Positions 1-6,549 of a DNA stretch of 6,549 nt are shown here, piece after piece. The stretch spans positions 3,938 to 10,486 of the forward strand of contig DEHO01000027.1 in NCBI GenBank assembly GCA_002351955.1, given 5' to 3'. The position numbers and the translations under genes were made by a program. How positions within the stretch are numbered: position 1 is the first letter of the stretch; every line of letters begins with the position of its first letter. Below the pieces are notes generated by a model. The model saw only the letters and a program-made list of their open reading frames with translations, had not been told where the DNA came from and ran no database searches. Source of the stretch: Flavobacteriales bacterium UBA2798 (GTDB lineage: Bacteria; Bacteroidota; Bacteroidia; Flavobacteriales_D; UBA2798).

Positions 1-1
1 G

Positions 2-604
2 TCTGATTTGGGGTATTCCTATTTTCCTTTGGAAGTGGGTAAGTATGTGATCTATTCCGTTACCGAAATTGATGTAGACGCACCTATAAGTCGGTTCGAC
101 ACCACACGTTACCAAATCAAGGAAAAGCTCGAGTCGGTATTTACCGATAATGCAGGTCAGCCCTGTATCCGTGTTGAACGATATCGCCGGCCAACACCGG
201 CAAACCCATGGGTTATAAATGATGTTTGGTATTTTTACCGTAATGAGCGCAACGCACAGAAAGTAGAAGAGAACGAGCGATTTATCCGACTAAGTTTCCC
301 GATCAATTATGATGCACGCTGGAATGGAAATGCATTTCTTCCTGCCGATGAATGGATTTACCGCTATGAAAACATTGGGGTTTCATACTCGAATCCTTAC
401 CAAACATTCAGTAAAACAGTTGAGGTGAATCAACGTTTCCGATATAATTTTGTGGAATATGAAAATTGCCGCGAAATCTACGCAGATGGTATTGGGATGG
501 TTTATAAGCAATACATAGTTACCACAATCAACAATGGCGACTCCACATCCATTAACCGTGGTAAACTCCTGCATCAGTATGCAATCGATTATGGGTTGGA
601 GTAG
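2..604 (+). CDS. Conserved Bacteroidota protein of unknown function (probable lipoprotein), 5' end outside window
   Basis: The reading frame is open to the first base, so the gene starts before the window; the TTG at 8 is not a convincing start because the codons before it (Ser-Asp) remain in frame. About 200 residues are visible. The visible part opens with GYSYFPLEVGKYVIY, a pattern I recall from small uncharacterised Bacteroidota proteins that carry a lipoprotein signal and a 'FPLEVGKYWIYEV'-like opening; the signal itself would lie upstream and cannot be seen. The protein is rich in aromatic residues and alternating beta-type stretches, with conserved-looking segments NDVWYFYRN, KVEENERFIRLSFP, WNGNAF and ADGIGMVYK, and no catalytic motif I can name. 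No transmembrane segment is visible. It ends inside the start of the S8 protease gene (overlap of 14 bases), so the two are probably co-translated. Cell-surface or periplasmic location and any link to the protease are inference. Confidence 0.8.
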   Translation, partial: SDLGYSYFPLEVGKYVIYSVTEIDVDAPISRFDTTRYQIKEKLESVFTDNAGQPCIRVERYRRPTPANPWVINDVWYFYRNERNAQKVEENERFIRLSFPINYDARWNGNAFLPADEWIYRYENIGVSYSNPYQTFSKTVEVNQRFRYNFVEYENCREIYADGIGMVYKQYIVTTINNGDSTSINRGKLLHQYAIDYGLE

Positions 605-2249
605 AGGACTTCTTTTGATTTTATTGTGCCTCACTATTCAGTTTTCAAAGGCGCAGACGGGAGTATTTTTTGTAGCATTCAATGATCGCAACGGTTCGAT
701 ACATACTATTGATCGACCTGAAGAATTTTTGTCGGAACGTGCACTTCAGCGAAGGAAAGATCAGGGAATTCCCATTCGGGAAAATGATCTTCCTGTTTCC
801 GGTGTTTATGTTTCTGTCCTAAAGGGAATGAACGGGGTTAAAGTTGTCAAAACCAGCAAATGGCTCAACGGTGCAGTGATAGAAATCAGCGATTCATTGT
901 CCTTTGTTCAGTTGCAAGGTCTTTCGTTTGTTCGGCAAATTCATCGCATCGACAATCGCAAAGAAGGAAAAGAAAAGCAATTGGATCCGGATAATTTGCG
1001 CGACATGTACCTTGAGATGCATGCTGATCACCTTTATGGAAGTTCATTCAATCAGATTCGAATGTTGGGTGGAAATTTGATGCATCGGATGGGCTACGAT
1101 GGAAAGGGAAAAGTGATAGCGGTTCTTGATGCCGGTTTTCCCGGAATTTATCAGATGGAATGTTTCCGAAAAATGCAGGATGAAGGGCGACTACTCGGCA
1201 CTTGGGATGTAGTAGAAAATGAGTCCGACGTTACCGATAACAATTCATTGCACGGAACGGTAGTGCTTTCCTGTATGGCATCGTATTGGCCCGGTATTTT
1301 TATTGGAACTGCACCGGGAGCTGCGTATTGGTTGCTGGTTACGGAAAATATCGATAGCGAAACCTTACAGGAGGAATACAATTGGGTTATTGGCGCTGAG
1401 TTTGCAGACAGTGTAGGCGCCGATATTATCAATTCTTCATTGGGCTATACCACTTTCGATGATAGTTTGCAAAACCATTCGTATGCCGATATGGACGGTA
1501 ATACTACACCCTGTTCAATTGGTGCAGATATTGCAGCTTCTAAGGGAATTCTTGTTGTAAACAGCGCAGGAAATATGGGGGTTGATCCCTGGCATCACAT
1601 TGTTGCACCTTCCGATGGCGATAGTGTACTTGCTATTGGAGCAGTAAATGAAAACAGGGAATTTGCATTTTTTTCTTCGCATGGTTATTCTGCTGATGGT
1701 GATGTAAAACCCAATGTTGCAGCACAGGGATGGAATGCCGTTGTGGTGTGGCCTTGGAACGAGGTTGGACTAGCAAATGGTACTTCTTTTTCTTCTCCTA
1801 TACTTTCAGGCATGGCGGCAACGCTGTGGCAGTCACATCCGGGTCGTACCAACATGGAAATTTTTCATGCCATTGAAGAGAGTGCACATTTATTTCCTCT
1901 CTACGATTCGTTAATGGGATTTGGAATTCCTGATTTTTACCGAGCCTACATCAATCTAGGCGGCACTCCTCATTATGAGTTGGATCCTCTGGAAATTCTG
2001 GATGTATATCCGGTACCTTTTTCACGTGATTTATATATCGACATGAATGTTGCTGCACAATCATCCTGTATCATCGCTTTTTACGATGTTGCCGGTCGAC
2101 CGCTTAAAGAGGAGGTTGTTCAGCTTGTTAGCGGGAGCATCAATAAACTGGTGATTAGTGATCCGCTTGCAGGATTTCCTTCGGGAGTTTATGCTATGCG
2201 GATTACTTGGAATAATGGAACTACACGTATGAAAATCGTGAAATTTTAA
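591..2249 (+). CDS. Secreted S8 (subtilisin-like) serine protease with T9SS type A sorting domain
   Basis: A 552-residue protein. Residues 1-21 form a signal peptide (short basic start, hydrophobic LLLILLCL core, likely cut near SKA-Q). Residues 24-120 resemble the N-terminal region of Bacteroidota subtilases (RPEEFLSERALQRR) and probably act as a prodomain. The S8 catalytic domain spans about 155-455: Asp180 in VIAVLDAGF, His221 in LHGTVV, oxyanion-hole Asn328 in NSAGNMG and nucleophile Ser399 in NGTSFSSP. All are intact, so an active endopeptidase is expected. Residues 472-552 match a T9SS type A sorting domain (VYPVPFSRDLYI, FYDVAGRPL, GVYAMRI, ending MKIVKF), so the protein should cross the outer membrane by type IX secretion. 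The start at 591 places the signal peptide at the N-terminus; ATG 579 would add only four residues, while 534 would add 19 non-signal-like residues. No Shine-Dalgarno is evident; translation may depend on termination of the overlapping upstream gene. Substrate is unknown. Confidence 0.93.
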   Translation: MGWSRGLLLILLCLTIQFSKAQTGVFFVAFNDRNGSIHTIDRPEEFLSERALQRRKDQGIPIRENDLPVSGVYVSVLKGMNGVKVVKTSKWLNGAVIEISDSLSFVQLQGLSFVRQIHRIDNRKEGKEKQLDPDNLRDMYLEMHADHLYGSSFNQIRMLGGNLMHRMGYDGKGKVIAVLDAGFPGIYQMECFRKMQDEGRLLGTWDVVENESDVTDNNSLHGTVVLSCMASYWPGIFIGTAPGAAYWLLVTENIDSETLQEEYNWVIGAEFADSVGADIINSSLGYTTFDDSLQNHSYADMDGNTTPCSIGADIAASKGILVVNSAGNMGVDPWHHIVAPSDGDSVLAIGAVNENREFAFFSSHGYSADGDVKPNVAAQGWNAVVVWPWNEVGLANGTSFSSPILSGMAATLWQSHPGRTNMEIFHAIEESAHLFPLYDSLMGFGIPDFYRAYINLGGTPHYELDPLEILDVYPVPFSRDLYIDMNVAAQSSCIIAFYDVAGRPLKEEVVQLVSGSINKLVISDPLAGFPSGVYAMRITWNNGTTRMKIVKF

Positions 2250-2281
2250 GCTCAGTTGATTTTAAAATCGATCAGCTTTTT
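2248..2281 (+). terminator. Possible weak terminator at the convergent gene junction
   Basis: AAGCT (2248-2252) can pair with AGCTT (2274-2278) around an inner 12-base palindrome (2258-2269, GATTTTAAAATC), and five T follow at 2277-2281 on the plus strand. The stem is short, interrupted and AT-rich, so this is a weak candidate for ending the protease transcript. It lies inside the 3' end of the opposite gene. No equally good T-run follows on the minus strand. Confidence 0.25.
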
Positions 2282-2866
2282 GTCCATCAAATAACCTTGC
2301 AGTCGATCTCCAATTTTCACCGGACCAACACCCGCCGGAGTACCGGTAAACAGTAGATCACCTTTTTTGAGTGTGATGAATTTTGATACGTAGGAAATCA
2401 GAGTTTCAACCGGGAAAACCATGTCCGATGCTTTACCGTTTTGCACGGTATTGCCATTGATATCCAACCTGAAATTCAGTTCAGGAATGGCACCTGTACT
2501 GGCAATTGGAATAAATGTATTGCCAACAACAGCGGCATTATCAAATGCTTTTGCAATTTCCCAGGGCAAACCTTTTTGTTTTGCTTTCTCCTGCAGATCA
2601 CGCGCTGTAAAATCAATTCCGAGTCCGATCTCTGTTACATACGTTAATGCAAATTTCGGATCGATATGTTTACCGTTTTTTCCGATTTTAAGAACGATCT
2701 CGATTTCGTGGTGGAGGTTATTCGTAAAATCAGGGTAAAAAAACGCGCTTTGCTTTGGAAGAACAGCAGTGTCGGGTTTCAAAAAGAAAACAGGTTCTTC
2801 AGGTACTGCACTGTTGAGTTCTTTGGCATGATCGGCGTAGTTTTTCCCAATACAAATGATCTTCAT
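2252..2866 (-). CDS. Fumarylacetoacetate hydrolase (FAH) family protein, acylpyruvase/oxaloacetate decarboxylase-like
   Basis: A 204-residue single-domain cytoplasmic enzyme of the FAH superfamily, close in length and layout to the short FAHD1/YcgM group. Visible signatures in order: IGKNYADHAKE (residues 6-16; His13 and Glu16 fit the catalytic His/Glu pair of FAHD1), PVFFLKP (25-31), HHEIEIVLKIGK (52-63; Glu54 and Glu56 as metal ligands), GIDFTARDLQ (83-92; Asp85 as third ligand), KAFDNAAVVG (Lys106) and TGTPAGVGP (174-182). Members bind Mg2+ or Mn2+ and cleave or decarboxylate small beta-keto acids such as acylpyruvates or oxaloacetate; the exact substrate cannot be read from sequence. Automatic annotations often call such proteins isomerases of the homoprotocatechuate pathway, but no pathway genes are nearby. 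The ATG overlaps the TGA of the exonuclease gene as ATGA, so coupled translation is likely. Confidence 0.9.
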   Translation of the reverse strand: MKIICIGKNYADHAKELNSAVPEEPVFFLKPDTAVLPKQSAFFYPDFTNNLHHEIEIVLKIGKNGKHIDPKFALTYVTEIGLGIDFTARDLQEKAKQKGLPWEIAKAFDNAAVVGNTFIPIASTGAIPELNFRLDINGNTVQNGKASDMVFPVETLISYVSKFITLKKGDLLFTGTPAGVGPVKIGDRLQGYLMDKKLIDFKIN

Positions 2867-3630
2867 GCTTTTGAATTGTTTCGTAGTTCGGTAATGATTT
2901 TTTTCGTGTAAAGCGGAAAATCACCCTGCATCATCCAATTGTAATAACTGGGTTCCACGCGAAATACTTCTTCAACGGTTTTTCCCTTGTGTTTGCCAAA
3001 ATTAAAGACAGCTTGCTTTTTATCATTCAGAACAATTCGTCCTGCAAAATCAAGCGGTTCAAATTTCGGTTTGGTGAATTCGTGAAGGTAATCGACATCA
3101 TTGGTAAGATCAGGATATCGCTCCAACTGCGCATCGAGCACTTCGGCAGTGGCCAGGATGTCGGCTTCTGCGCTATGGGCATTGACCAATTCTTTCTCGC
3201 AATAAAATTTATAGGCGGCCTGCAGGGTGCGTTGCTCCATTTTATGAAATACGGCCTGCACATCAATCATTTTTCGTGTGCGTAAATCAAAATCGATCTT
3301 GCAGCGTAGAAATTCTTCCACCAGCATCGGGAAATCGAATTTGTTGGAATTGTAGCCTGCCAGATCACTATCTCCAATGAAGGAATGCACTTCAGGAGCC
3401 AGTTGTTCAAAGGTTGGGGCTGTTGCAACATCTTTATTGGTGATACCGTGAATCGCGGAAGATTCGGCCGGAATGGGCATTTCAGGATTTACTCTGCGAG
3501 TAAAGAGTTCAGAACTGCCATCAGGTTTTTTTTTCAGTATCGAGATCTCCACAATGCGGTCGCTGCCAACATTAACTCCGGTGGTCTCAAGATCTACAAA
3601 ACAAATGGGGCGACGTAATTGTAATTTCAT
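2863..3630 (-). CDS. DEDDh 3'-5' exonuclease (DnaQ/ExoX-like)
   Basis: A 255-residue protein with the exonuclease fold at about residues 8-168. Exo I is FVDLETTG (Asp13, Glu15), Exo II is GYNSNKFDFPML (Asp99), and Exo III is HSAEADILAT (His152, Asp157), so the full DEDDh set for two-metal hydrolysis of 3' ends is present. Residues about 198-250 (FNFGKHKGKTVEEV, PSYYNWMMQGDFP) resemble the C-terminal domain of ExoX-type nucleases. That makes it more like a stand-alone repair or DNA-processing exonuclease than the replicative Pol III epsilon subunit; I see no clear clamp-binding motif. ATG 3630 is preferred because the exonuclease fold begins right after it; the frame stays open 22 codons further (to 3696), but that would run 59 bases into the preceding gene and adds no family-like sequence. 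It starts seven bases after the stop of the PD40 gene and overlaps the FAH gene by four bases. Substrate (DNA or RNA, single or double strand) is not determinable here. Confidence 0.9.
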   Translation of the reverse strand: MKLQLRRPICFVDLETTGVNVGSDRIVEISILKKKPDGSSELFTRRVNPEMPIPAESSAIHGITNKDVATAPTFEQLAPEVHSFIGDSDLAGYNSNKFDFPMLVEEFLRCKIDFDLRTRKMIDVQAVFHKMEQRTLQAAYKFYCEKELVNAHSAEADILATAEVLDAQLERYPDLTNDVDYLHEFTKPKFEPLDFAGRIVLNDKKQAVFNFGKHKGKTVEEVFRVEPSYYNWMMQGDFPLYTKKIITELRNNSKA

Positions 3631-3637
3631 TCGATAA

Positions 3638-5185
3638 TCATTCTGGAGTAAGATTAAAGATTTTCTCGATCTTACCCAAACGATGAGTGAACTCATTCAC
3701 CTTTACCTTTTCACTATATGGTTTGTATCCTGCCATCTCAACGCTGAATTCGTATTTACCCGGACCAAGAATGATTGTAAATCTTCCGGTGTTGGGGTTC
3801 GGACGATAATCACCCAATACATCACCTGCTTCGTTGCTAACGGTAATGATCGCATCCTTAATCAACTGATCAGAAGTTCCGGGAACAGGAATGGTAATGG
3901 TGAATAGCGTTTGAATGAATTCAACATCTTCGAAGGTAACCCTGTAAATATCCAAATCGCCCTGACTATCTTTTCTTGATGCAGAGATGTAAGCATGCTT
4001 CCCATCTTCTGCAAACGAAATCGTACGCTCATCAGCAGGAGTATTCAGCGGATAACCGATGTTTTTCACCTGTGAGAACATTCCGGTTTCGGGATCGAAA
4101 TTGCTTTGGTACAGATCGAATCCTCCCATTCCCGGATGACCATTCGAACTAAAATACAATGTCAAACCATCGAACGACAGCGTTGGGAAATCCTCATCGA
4201 AAGGAGTGTTGATCTCCGGACCGCAATTGAAGGGCATTCCCCATTGTCCGTTGGGTAGTTTACGCACCAGCCAGATATCGTAACCACCATATCCGCCTGA
4301 ACGGTTGCTGGCAAAAAAGATGATATTTCCATCGGGCGACATAAACCCGGTGGTTTCAATTGATTTTTCGTTGTTGACTTGTTGAATGAACATTTCTTTT
4401 TTGAACTGTCCGCCTTTTTTGTAACACCTGTACAATGCACCTTTGTTTTCGGTGGCTGTAGAAAACACAAATACATTTTCACCATCGGCCGATAATCCCA
4501 CCACCTGATCATCGTAGAGCGAATTCAAATTGGCCTGAGGTTTTCCGGGAGTAAAACTTTCTCCGTTGTAGGTGAAACTGAAAATTTCTGAAGCGTAGTA
4601 CCCGTCGTATTCAACTTTGGAAGATTTACCTTCTTTTCTTCGGGATGTATAATAAATCGTTTTTTCGTCGGCAGTGGTAAAGGGATAATAGTCCGGGAAT
4701 TCGGAATTGACACCGGGTCCAAGATTTTGAAATGTAATTGGAATAGGATTCCGCATCATTTCCTTCGCAACCTGGCAGTTTTCAATATAGCGGTCGATCA
4801 TGGGATGATCTTTCGAAGGTGCTTTTTTGCGGTATTCCCTGAAGAGTTCGAGCGCCTGATCATACTTATAGACATGCGTATAGGCAACGGCAAGGTAGTA
4901 AGGTGTTTCTGCAGGATATTTTGACTGTTTGTAGGCCCTTTCCAAATAGGGAACAGCAGCAGCTCTGTCGATGTTTGTACGCAAATAGCAAACTCCCAGT
5001 TTGAAATTATATTCCGGATGATCGCGGTTTAACTTGAGCAAAGTTTTGTATTCGGGAATAGCGTAGACATAGTTTGTCTTTTTGAAGAAATCGTCGGCAA
5101 TGCCTGGATCAGGTTGTGCAAAAGCGGGACCCATCAAAAACATGGTGCCGGCAAGCAGGATCATATGCACAGAATTTCTGACCAT
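3638..5185 (-). CDS. Secreted TPR / PD40 beta-propeller / regulatory-like domain protein lacking an OmpA domain (PorE-like N-terminal architecture)
   Basis: A 515-residue envelope protein. Residues 1-24 are a signal peptide (MVRN start, hydrophobic ILLAGTMFLMG, cut after AFA before QPD); no lipobox cysteine is seen. TPR-like helices fill about 29-144 (AIPEYKTLLKLN, FKLGVCYLR, AAVPYLERAYK, PYYLAVAYTH, YDQALELFREY). At least five PD40-type propeller strands follow: near 167-183 (TADEKTIYYTSRR), 229-242 (SADGENVFVFS), 279-305 (SPDGNIIFFASNRSGG), 334-359 (SFDGLTLYFSSNG) and 389-414 (AEDGKHAYISASR). A carboxypeptidase-regulatory-like beta-sandwich spans about 434-505 (GRFTIILGPGKYEFSV, AGYKPYSEKV). 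This is the order known from PorE-type T9SS and OmpA-family proteins, but the peptidoglycan-binding OmpA_C domain is absent and the next gene begins seven bases later. ATG 5185 is chosen over TTG 5203 because it gives a normal signal peptide; a GAGG lies just three bases before it, too close to be decisive. A structural role in the envelope is inference. Confidence 0.85.
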   Translation of the reverse strand: MVRNSVHMILLAGTMFLMGPAFAQPDPGIADDFFKKTNYVYAIPEYKTLLKLNRDHPEYNFKLGVCYLRTNIDRAAAVPYLERAYKQSKYPAETPYYLAVAYTHVYKYDQALELFREYRKKAPSKDHPMIDRYIENCQVAKEMMRNPIPITFQNLGPGVNSEFPDYYPFTTADEKTIYYTSRRKEGKSSKVEYDGYYASEIFSFTYNGESFTPGKPQANLNSLYDDQVVGLSADGENVFVFSTATENKGALYRCYKKGGQFKKEMFIQQVNNEKSIETTGFMSPDGNIIFFASNRSGGYGGYDIWLVRKLPNGQWGMPFNCGPEINTPFDEDFPTLSFDGLTLYFSSNGHPGMGGFDLYQSNFDPETGMFSQVKNIGYPLNTPADERTISFAEDGKHAYISASRKDSQGDLDIYRVTFEDVEFIQTLFTITIPVPGTSDQLIKDAIITVSNEAGDVLGDYRPNPNTGRFTIILGPGKYEFSVEMAGYKPYSEKVKVNEFTHRLGKIEKIFNLTPE

Positions 5186-5224
5186 CTTCCTCAACCTGTT
5201 CAATATTCAGGCCAAATTCAGGAA

Positions 5225-5232
5225 TAAAGATA
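5225..5232 (-). promoter_or_regulatory. Possible Bacteroidota-type -7 element upstream of the PD40 gene
   Basis: On the minus strand these bases read TATCTTTA, one mismatch from the Bacteroidota -7 consensus TAnnTTTG, about 40 bases before ATG 5185. A -33 TTTG is not clear; only a TTTT lies at about the right distance. The surrounding gap (5186-5322) also holds a small imperfect hairpin (GGAAT 5268-5272 with ATTCC 5279-5283, no T-run). The gap length supports an own promoter for the downstream genes, but read-through from the OmpA gene is equally possible. Confidence 0.2.
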
Positions 5233-5322
5233 ATCAATGTAACGAAAGGGGAAAATGCCGGGGTTCAGGAATCGCTGTATTCCGGGAAATAGGATGATGA
5301 TTAAGTCTTATTTGACTATGTA

Positions 5323-6549
5323 TTAGTAACTAAGAGTTACCTGAGCCATTCCGGGAATGTCGATCTTAAATTCAACACGACGGTTGAGTTGACGTCCTTC
5401 GGGATTGTCTTTACCATCGGGGTAGGCATTGGCAGCTGCCGGACGGGATTCGCCGTGCCATGCGGATTTGATCCTTGATTTTGCGATTCCTTTACTTACC
5501 AGAAAGGTGTAAGTTGAATTGGATCTGCGGCTGGACAAGCCCATATTGTAATCTTCTGTTCCGATATTATCACAATGACCATCGATCGCAATGGTTACTT
5601 CCGGATTTGCTACCATAAAGGCATAAATGATATCGAGAATCTCAACACTGCGGTTGCGGAGGAAGAATTTATCGAAATCGAAGTAAATGTTTTCAAATGC
5701 AGGAACTTCCTTGGCCAGCTTTTCAAGAAATAATCTGTCAATGAATTCTGAGTATTCAAGTCCGGTTTTTCCGGGTTGAATGGTACGGATATAAGACCCG
5801 TAAAGGATATTGATATCGTCGGCCTTTATTCTGTAAATAAATGCCATTTCCTGGTTCAGACGGTTGAGGTCCTTATTGAGATCTGCTTTTTTCCCGAATT
5901 TAAAATTCCCTTTGTCGTTGGTTTTCGACAGGTGAGTGATTTGTTTGTTATCGTCTACAAAGTAGATTTCCGTATTGGCTAATCCTGTTGTATTACGGCT
6001 TCTGAGATCTGTTTGTTCCAGTCTGCCTTCTAACGTAATTTCTGCAGTAGCACCTTCTTTGGTATCGCCGAAATAACTGATTCTTGCACTGGTTTCGTCA
6101 ACGAGAATTTTATAGGGTTCCTTGGGATCAATAAACATGAATTGGAAAAATCCGTGTTCGTCAGATGTAGTACTATAAATGATTTCGTTTTTGGAGTTCA
6201 CCAAATAAATGATCAAACCTTTTCCGGGAATAACGGAGTTGTGACGGATGTTCCCACTGATCATCAGGTAATGATCAGGGTTTTGCAATTGATCAATTCC
6301 CGATTCACTTTCCGGAAGCTTGCGGAGTGCATAGGTGGAAGTGATCTCGTTATTCAGGTTGAAGAATGCATTTCTGAATTTTGATTCCTGCGCCATTGCA
6401 TTCTCGATACTGTCGCGAACACGACGAATATTGATCTCCTGATAAAGAGGAAAAAACTCACACTGTTTGGGAAGTGTAAAGGTTTGTTTGTGCACATCGC
6501 CGGCTTCAAATCCCTCCACTTCAACTTCCATGTCGTAAGTATTGTTTGG
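5323..6549 (-). CDS. OmpA-family outer-membrane/peptidoglycan-anchoring protein, N-terminal part outside window
   Basis: The frame is open to the last base of the window, so the N-terminus is missing; 408 codons are visible. Numbering from the in-frame ATG at 6531, residues 1-35 look like the end of a regulatory-like beta-sandwich (VEVEGFEAGDVHKQTFTLP) similar to the C-terminal end of the neighbouring PD40 protein. Two further beta-sandwich-like units follow at about 88-146 and 163-238, sharing a pattern of Gly-Leu, Ile-Tyr, Thr-x-Asp-x-x-Gly-x-Phe. The OmpA_C domain spans about 280-390: NIYFDFDKFFLR, AIDGHCDNIGTEDYN, LSSRRSNS, EGRQLNRRVEFKI. Asp321 and Arg336 sit where OmpA proteins bind the diaminopimelate of peptidoglycan, so anchoring to the cell wall from the periplasmic side of the outer membrane is expected. 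By analogy with PorE-type proteins, the missing part may carry TPR and PD40 domains, but this cannot be seen. The 3' end carries a 6-bp perfect inverted repeat (5326-5340) inside the last codons, without a T-run. Confidence 0.88.
   Translation of the reverse strand, partial: PNNTYDMEVEVEGFEAGDVHKQTFTLPKQCEFFPLYQEINIRRVRDSIENAMAQESKFRNAFFNLNNEITSTYALRKLPESESGIDQLQNPDHYLMISGNIRHNSVIPGKGLIIYLVNSKNEIIYSTTSDEHGFFQFMFIDPKEPYKILVDETSARISYFGDTKEGATAEITLEGRLEQTDLRSRNTTGLANTEIYFVDDNKQITHLSKTNDKGNFKFGKKADLNKDLNRLNQEMAFIYRIKADDINILYGSYIRTIQPGKTGLEYSEFIDRLFLEKLAKEVPAFENIYFDFDKFFLRNRSVEILDIIYAFMVANPEVTIAIDGHCDNIGTEDYNMGLSSRRSNSTYTFLVSKGIAKSRIKSAWHGESRPAAANAYPDGKDNPEGRQLNRRVEFKIDIPGMAQVTLSY

Noticed and set aside
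8..604. TTG at position 8 as the true start of the first gene
   Set aside because: The frame is open upstream to the window edge and a start there would leave a presumed exported protein without a signal sequence.
2421..2911. Several open frames opposite the FAH and exonuclease genes as real antisense genes
   Set aside because: They show no domain-like composition and lie fully opposite well-supported genes; they are shadows of the real coding frames.
3631..3696. 22-residue N-terminal extension of the exonuclease
   Set aside because: It would overlap the preceding coding region by 59 bases, and the extra residues do not resemble the family; the Exo I motif sits at the expected distance from ATG 3630.
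5186..5203. TTG start for the PD40 protein, adding six residues
   Set aside because: ATG 5185 gives a standard signal peptide and there is no ribosome binding site supporting the TTG.
5268..5283. GGAAT/ATTCC hairpin in the intergenic gap as a terminator or riboswitch
   Set aside because: Only five base pairs, outward extension is broken by mismatches, no T-run and no recognisable riboswitch motif.
5326..5340. Perfect 6-bp inverted repeat with 3-base loop (GTAACT/AGTTAC) as a terminator of the OmpA gene
   Set aside because: It lies within the last codons and is AT-rich, and no T-run follows on the minus strand; probably a coincidence of codons.

Overview
The window looks like a chromosomal segment from a member of the Bacteroidota, probably close to Flavobacteriales. 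The main evidence is a secreted subtilase ending in a type IX secretion (T9SS) type A sorting domain. Two long envelope proteins built from TPR, PD40 beta-propeller, carboxypeptidase-regulatory-like and OmpA_C parts, an architecture typical of this phylum, support it. Starts show little use of Shine-Dalgarno sequences, which also fits. I see no mobile element, CRISPR array, tRNA or rRNA, and no gene-free stretch over 300 bases; the longest gap is about 137 bases (5186-5322).

The left part (2-2249, plus strand) holds the 3' part of a conserved Bacteroidota protein of unknown function, whose start lies before the window. It overlaps the start of an S8-family serine protease with signal peptide, prodomain-like region, complete catalytic residues and a T9SS C-terminal sorting domain. 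The two look translationally coupled.

The right part (2252-6549, minus strand) is read from right to left. First comes the C-terminal part of an OmpA-family protein that begins beyond the window. After a 137-base gap comes a secreted TPR-PD40-regulatory-domain protein that resembles PorE-type proteins but has no OmpA domain. Seven bases later a DEDDh 3'-5' exonuclease with an ExoX-like C-terminal domain begins. It overlaps by four bases a fumarylacetoacetate-hydrolase-family enzyme. The last three genes are packed tightly enough to be one operon. The plus and minus blocks converge at about 2250 with only two bases between stop codons.

Functionally, one side is a secreted protease and its partner. 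The other side is a pair of cell-envelope scaffold proteins, followed by a nuclease and a small metabolic hydrolase that look like operon passengers. I do not see a clearly new system. The points most worth a second look are the OmpA-less PorE-like protein beside an OmpA protein, and the coupled unknown protein/T9SS protease pair.
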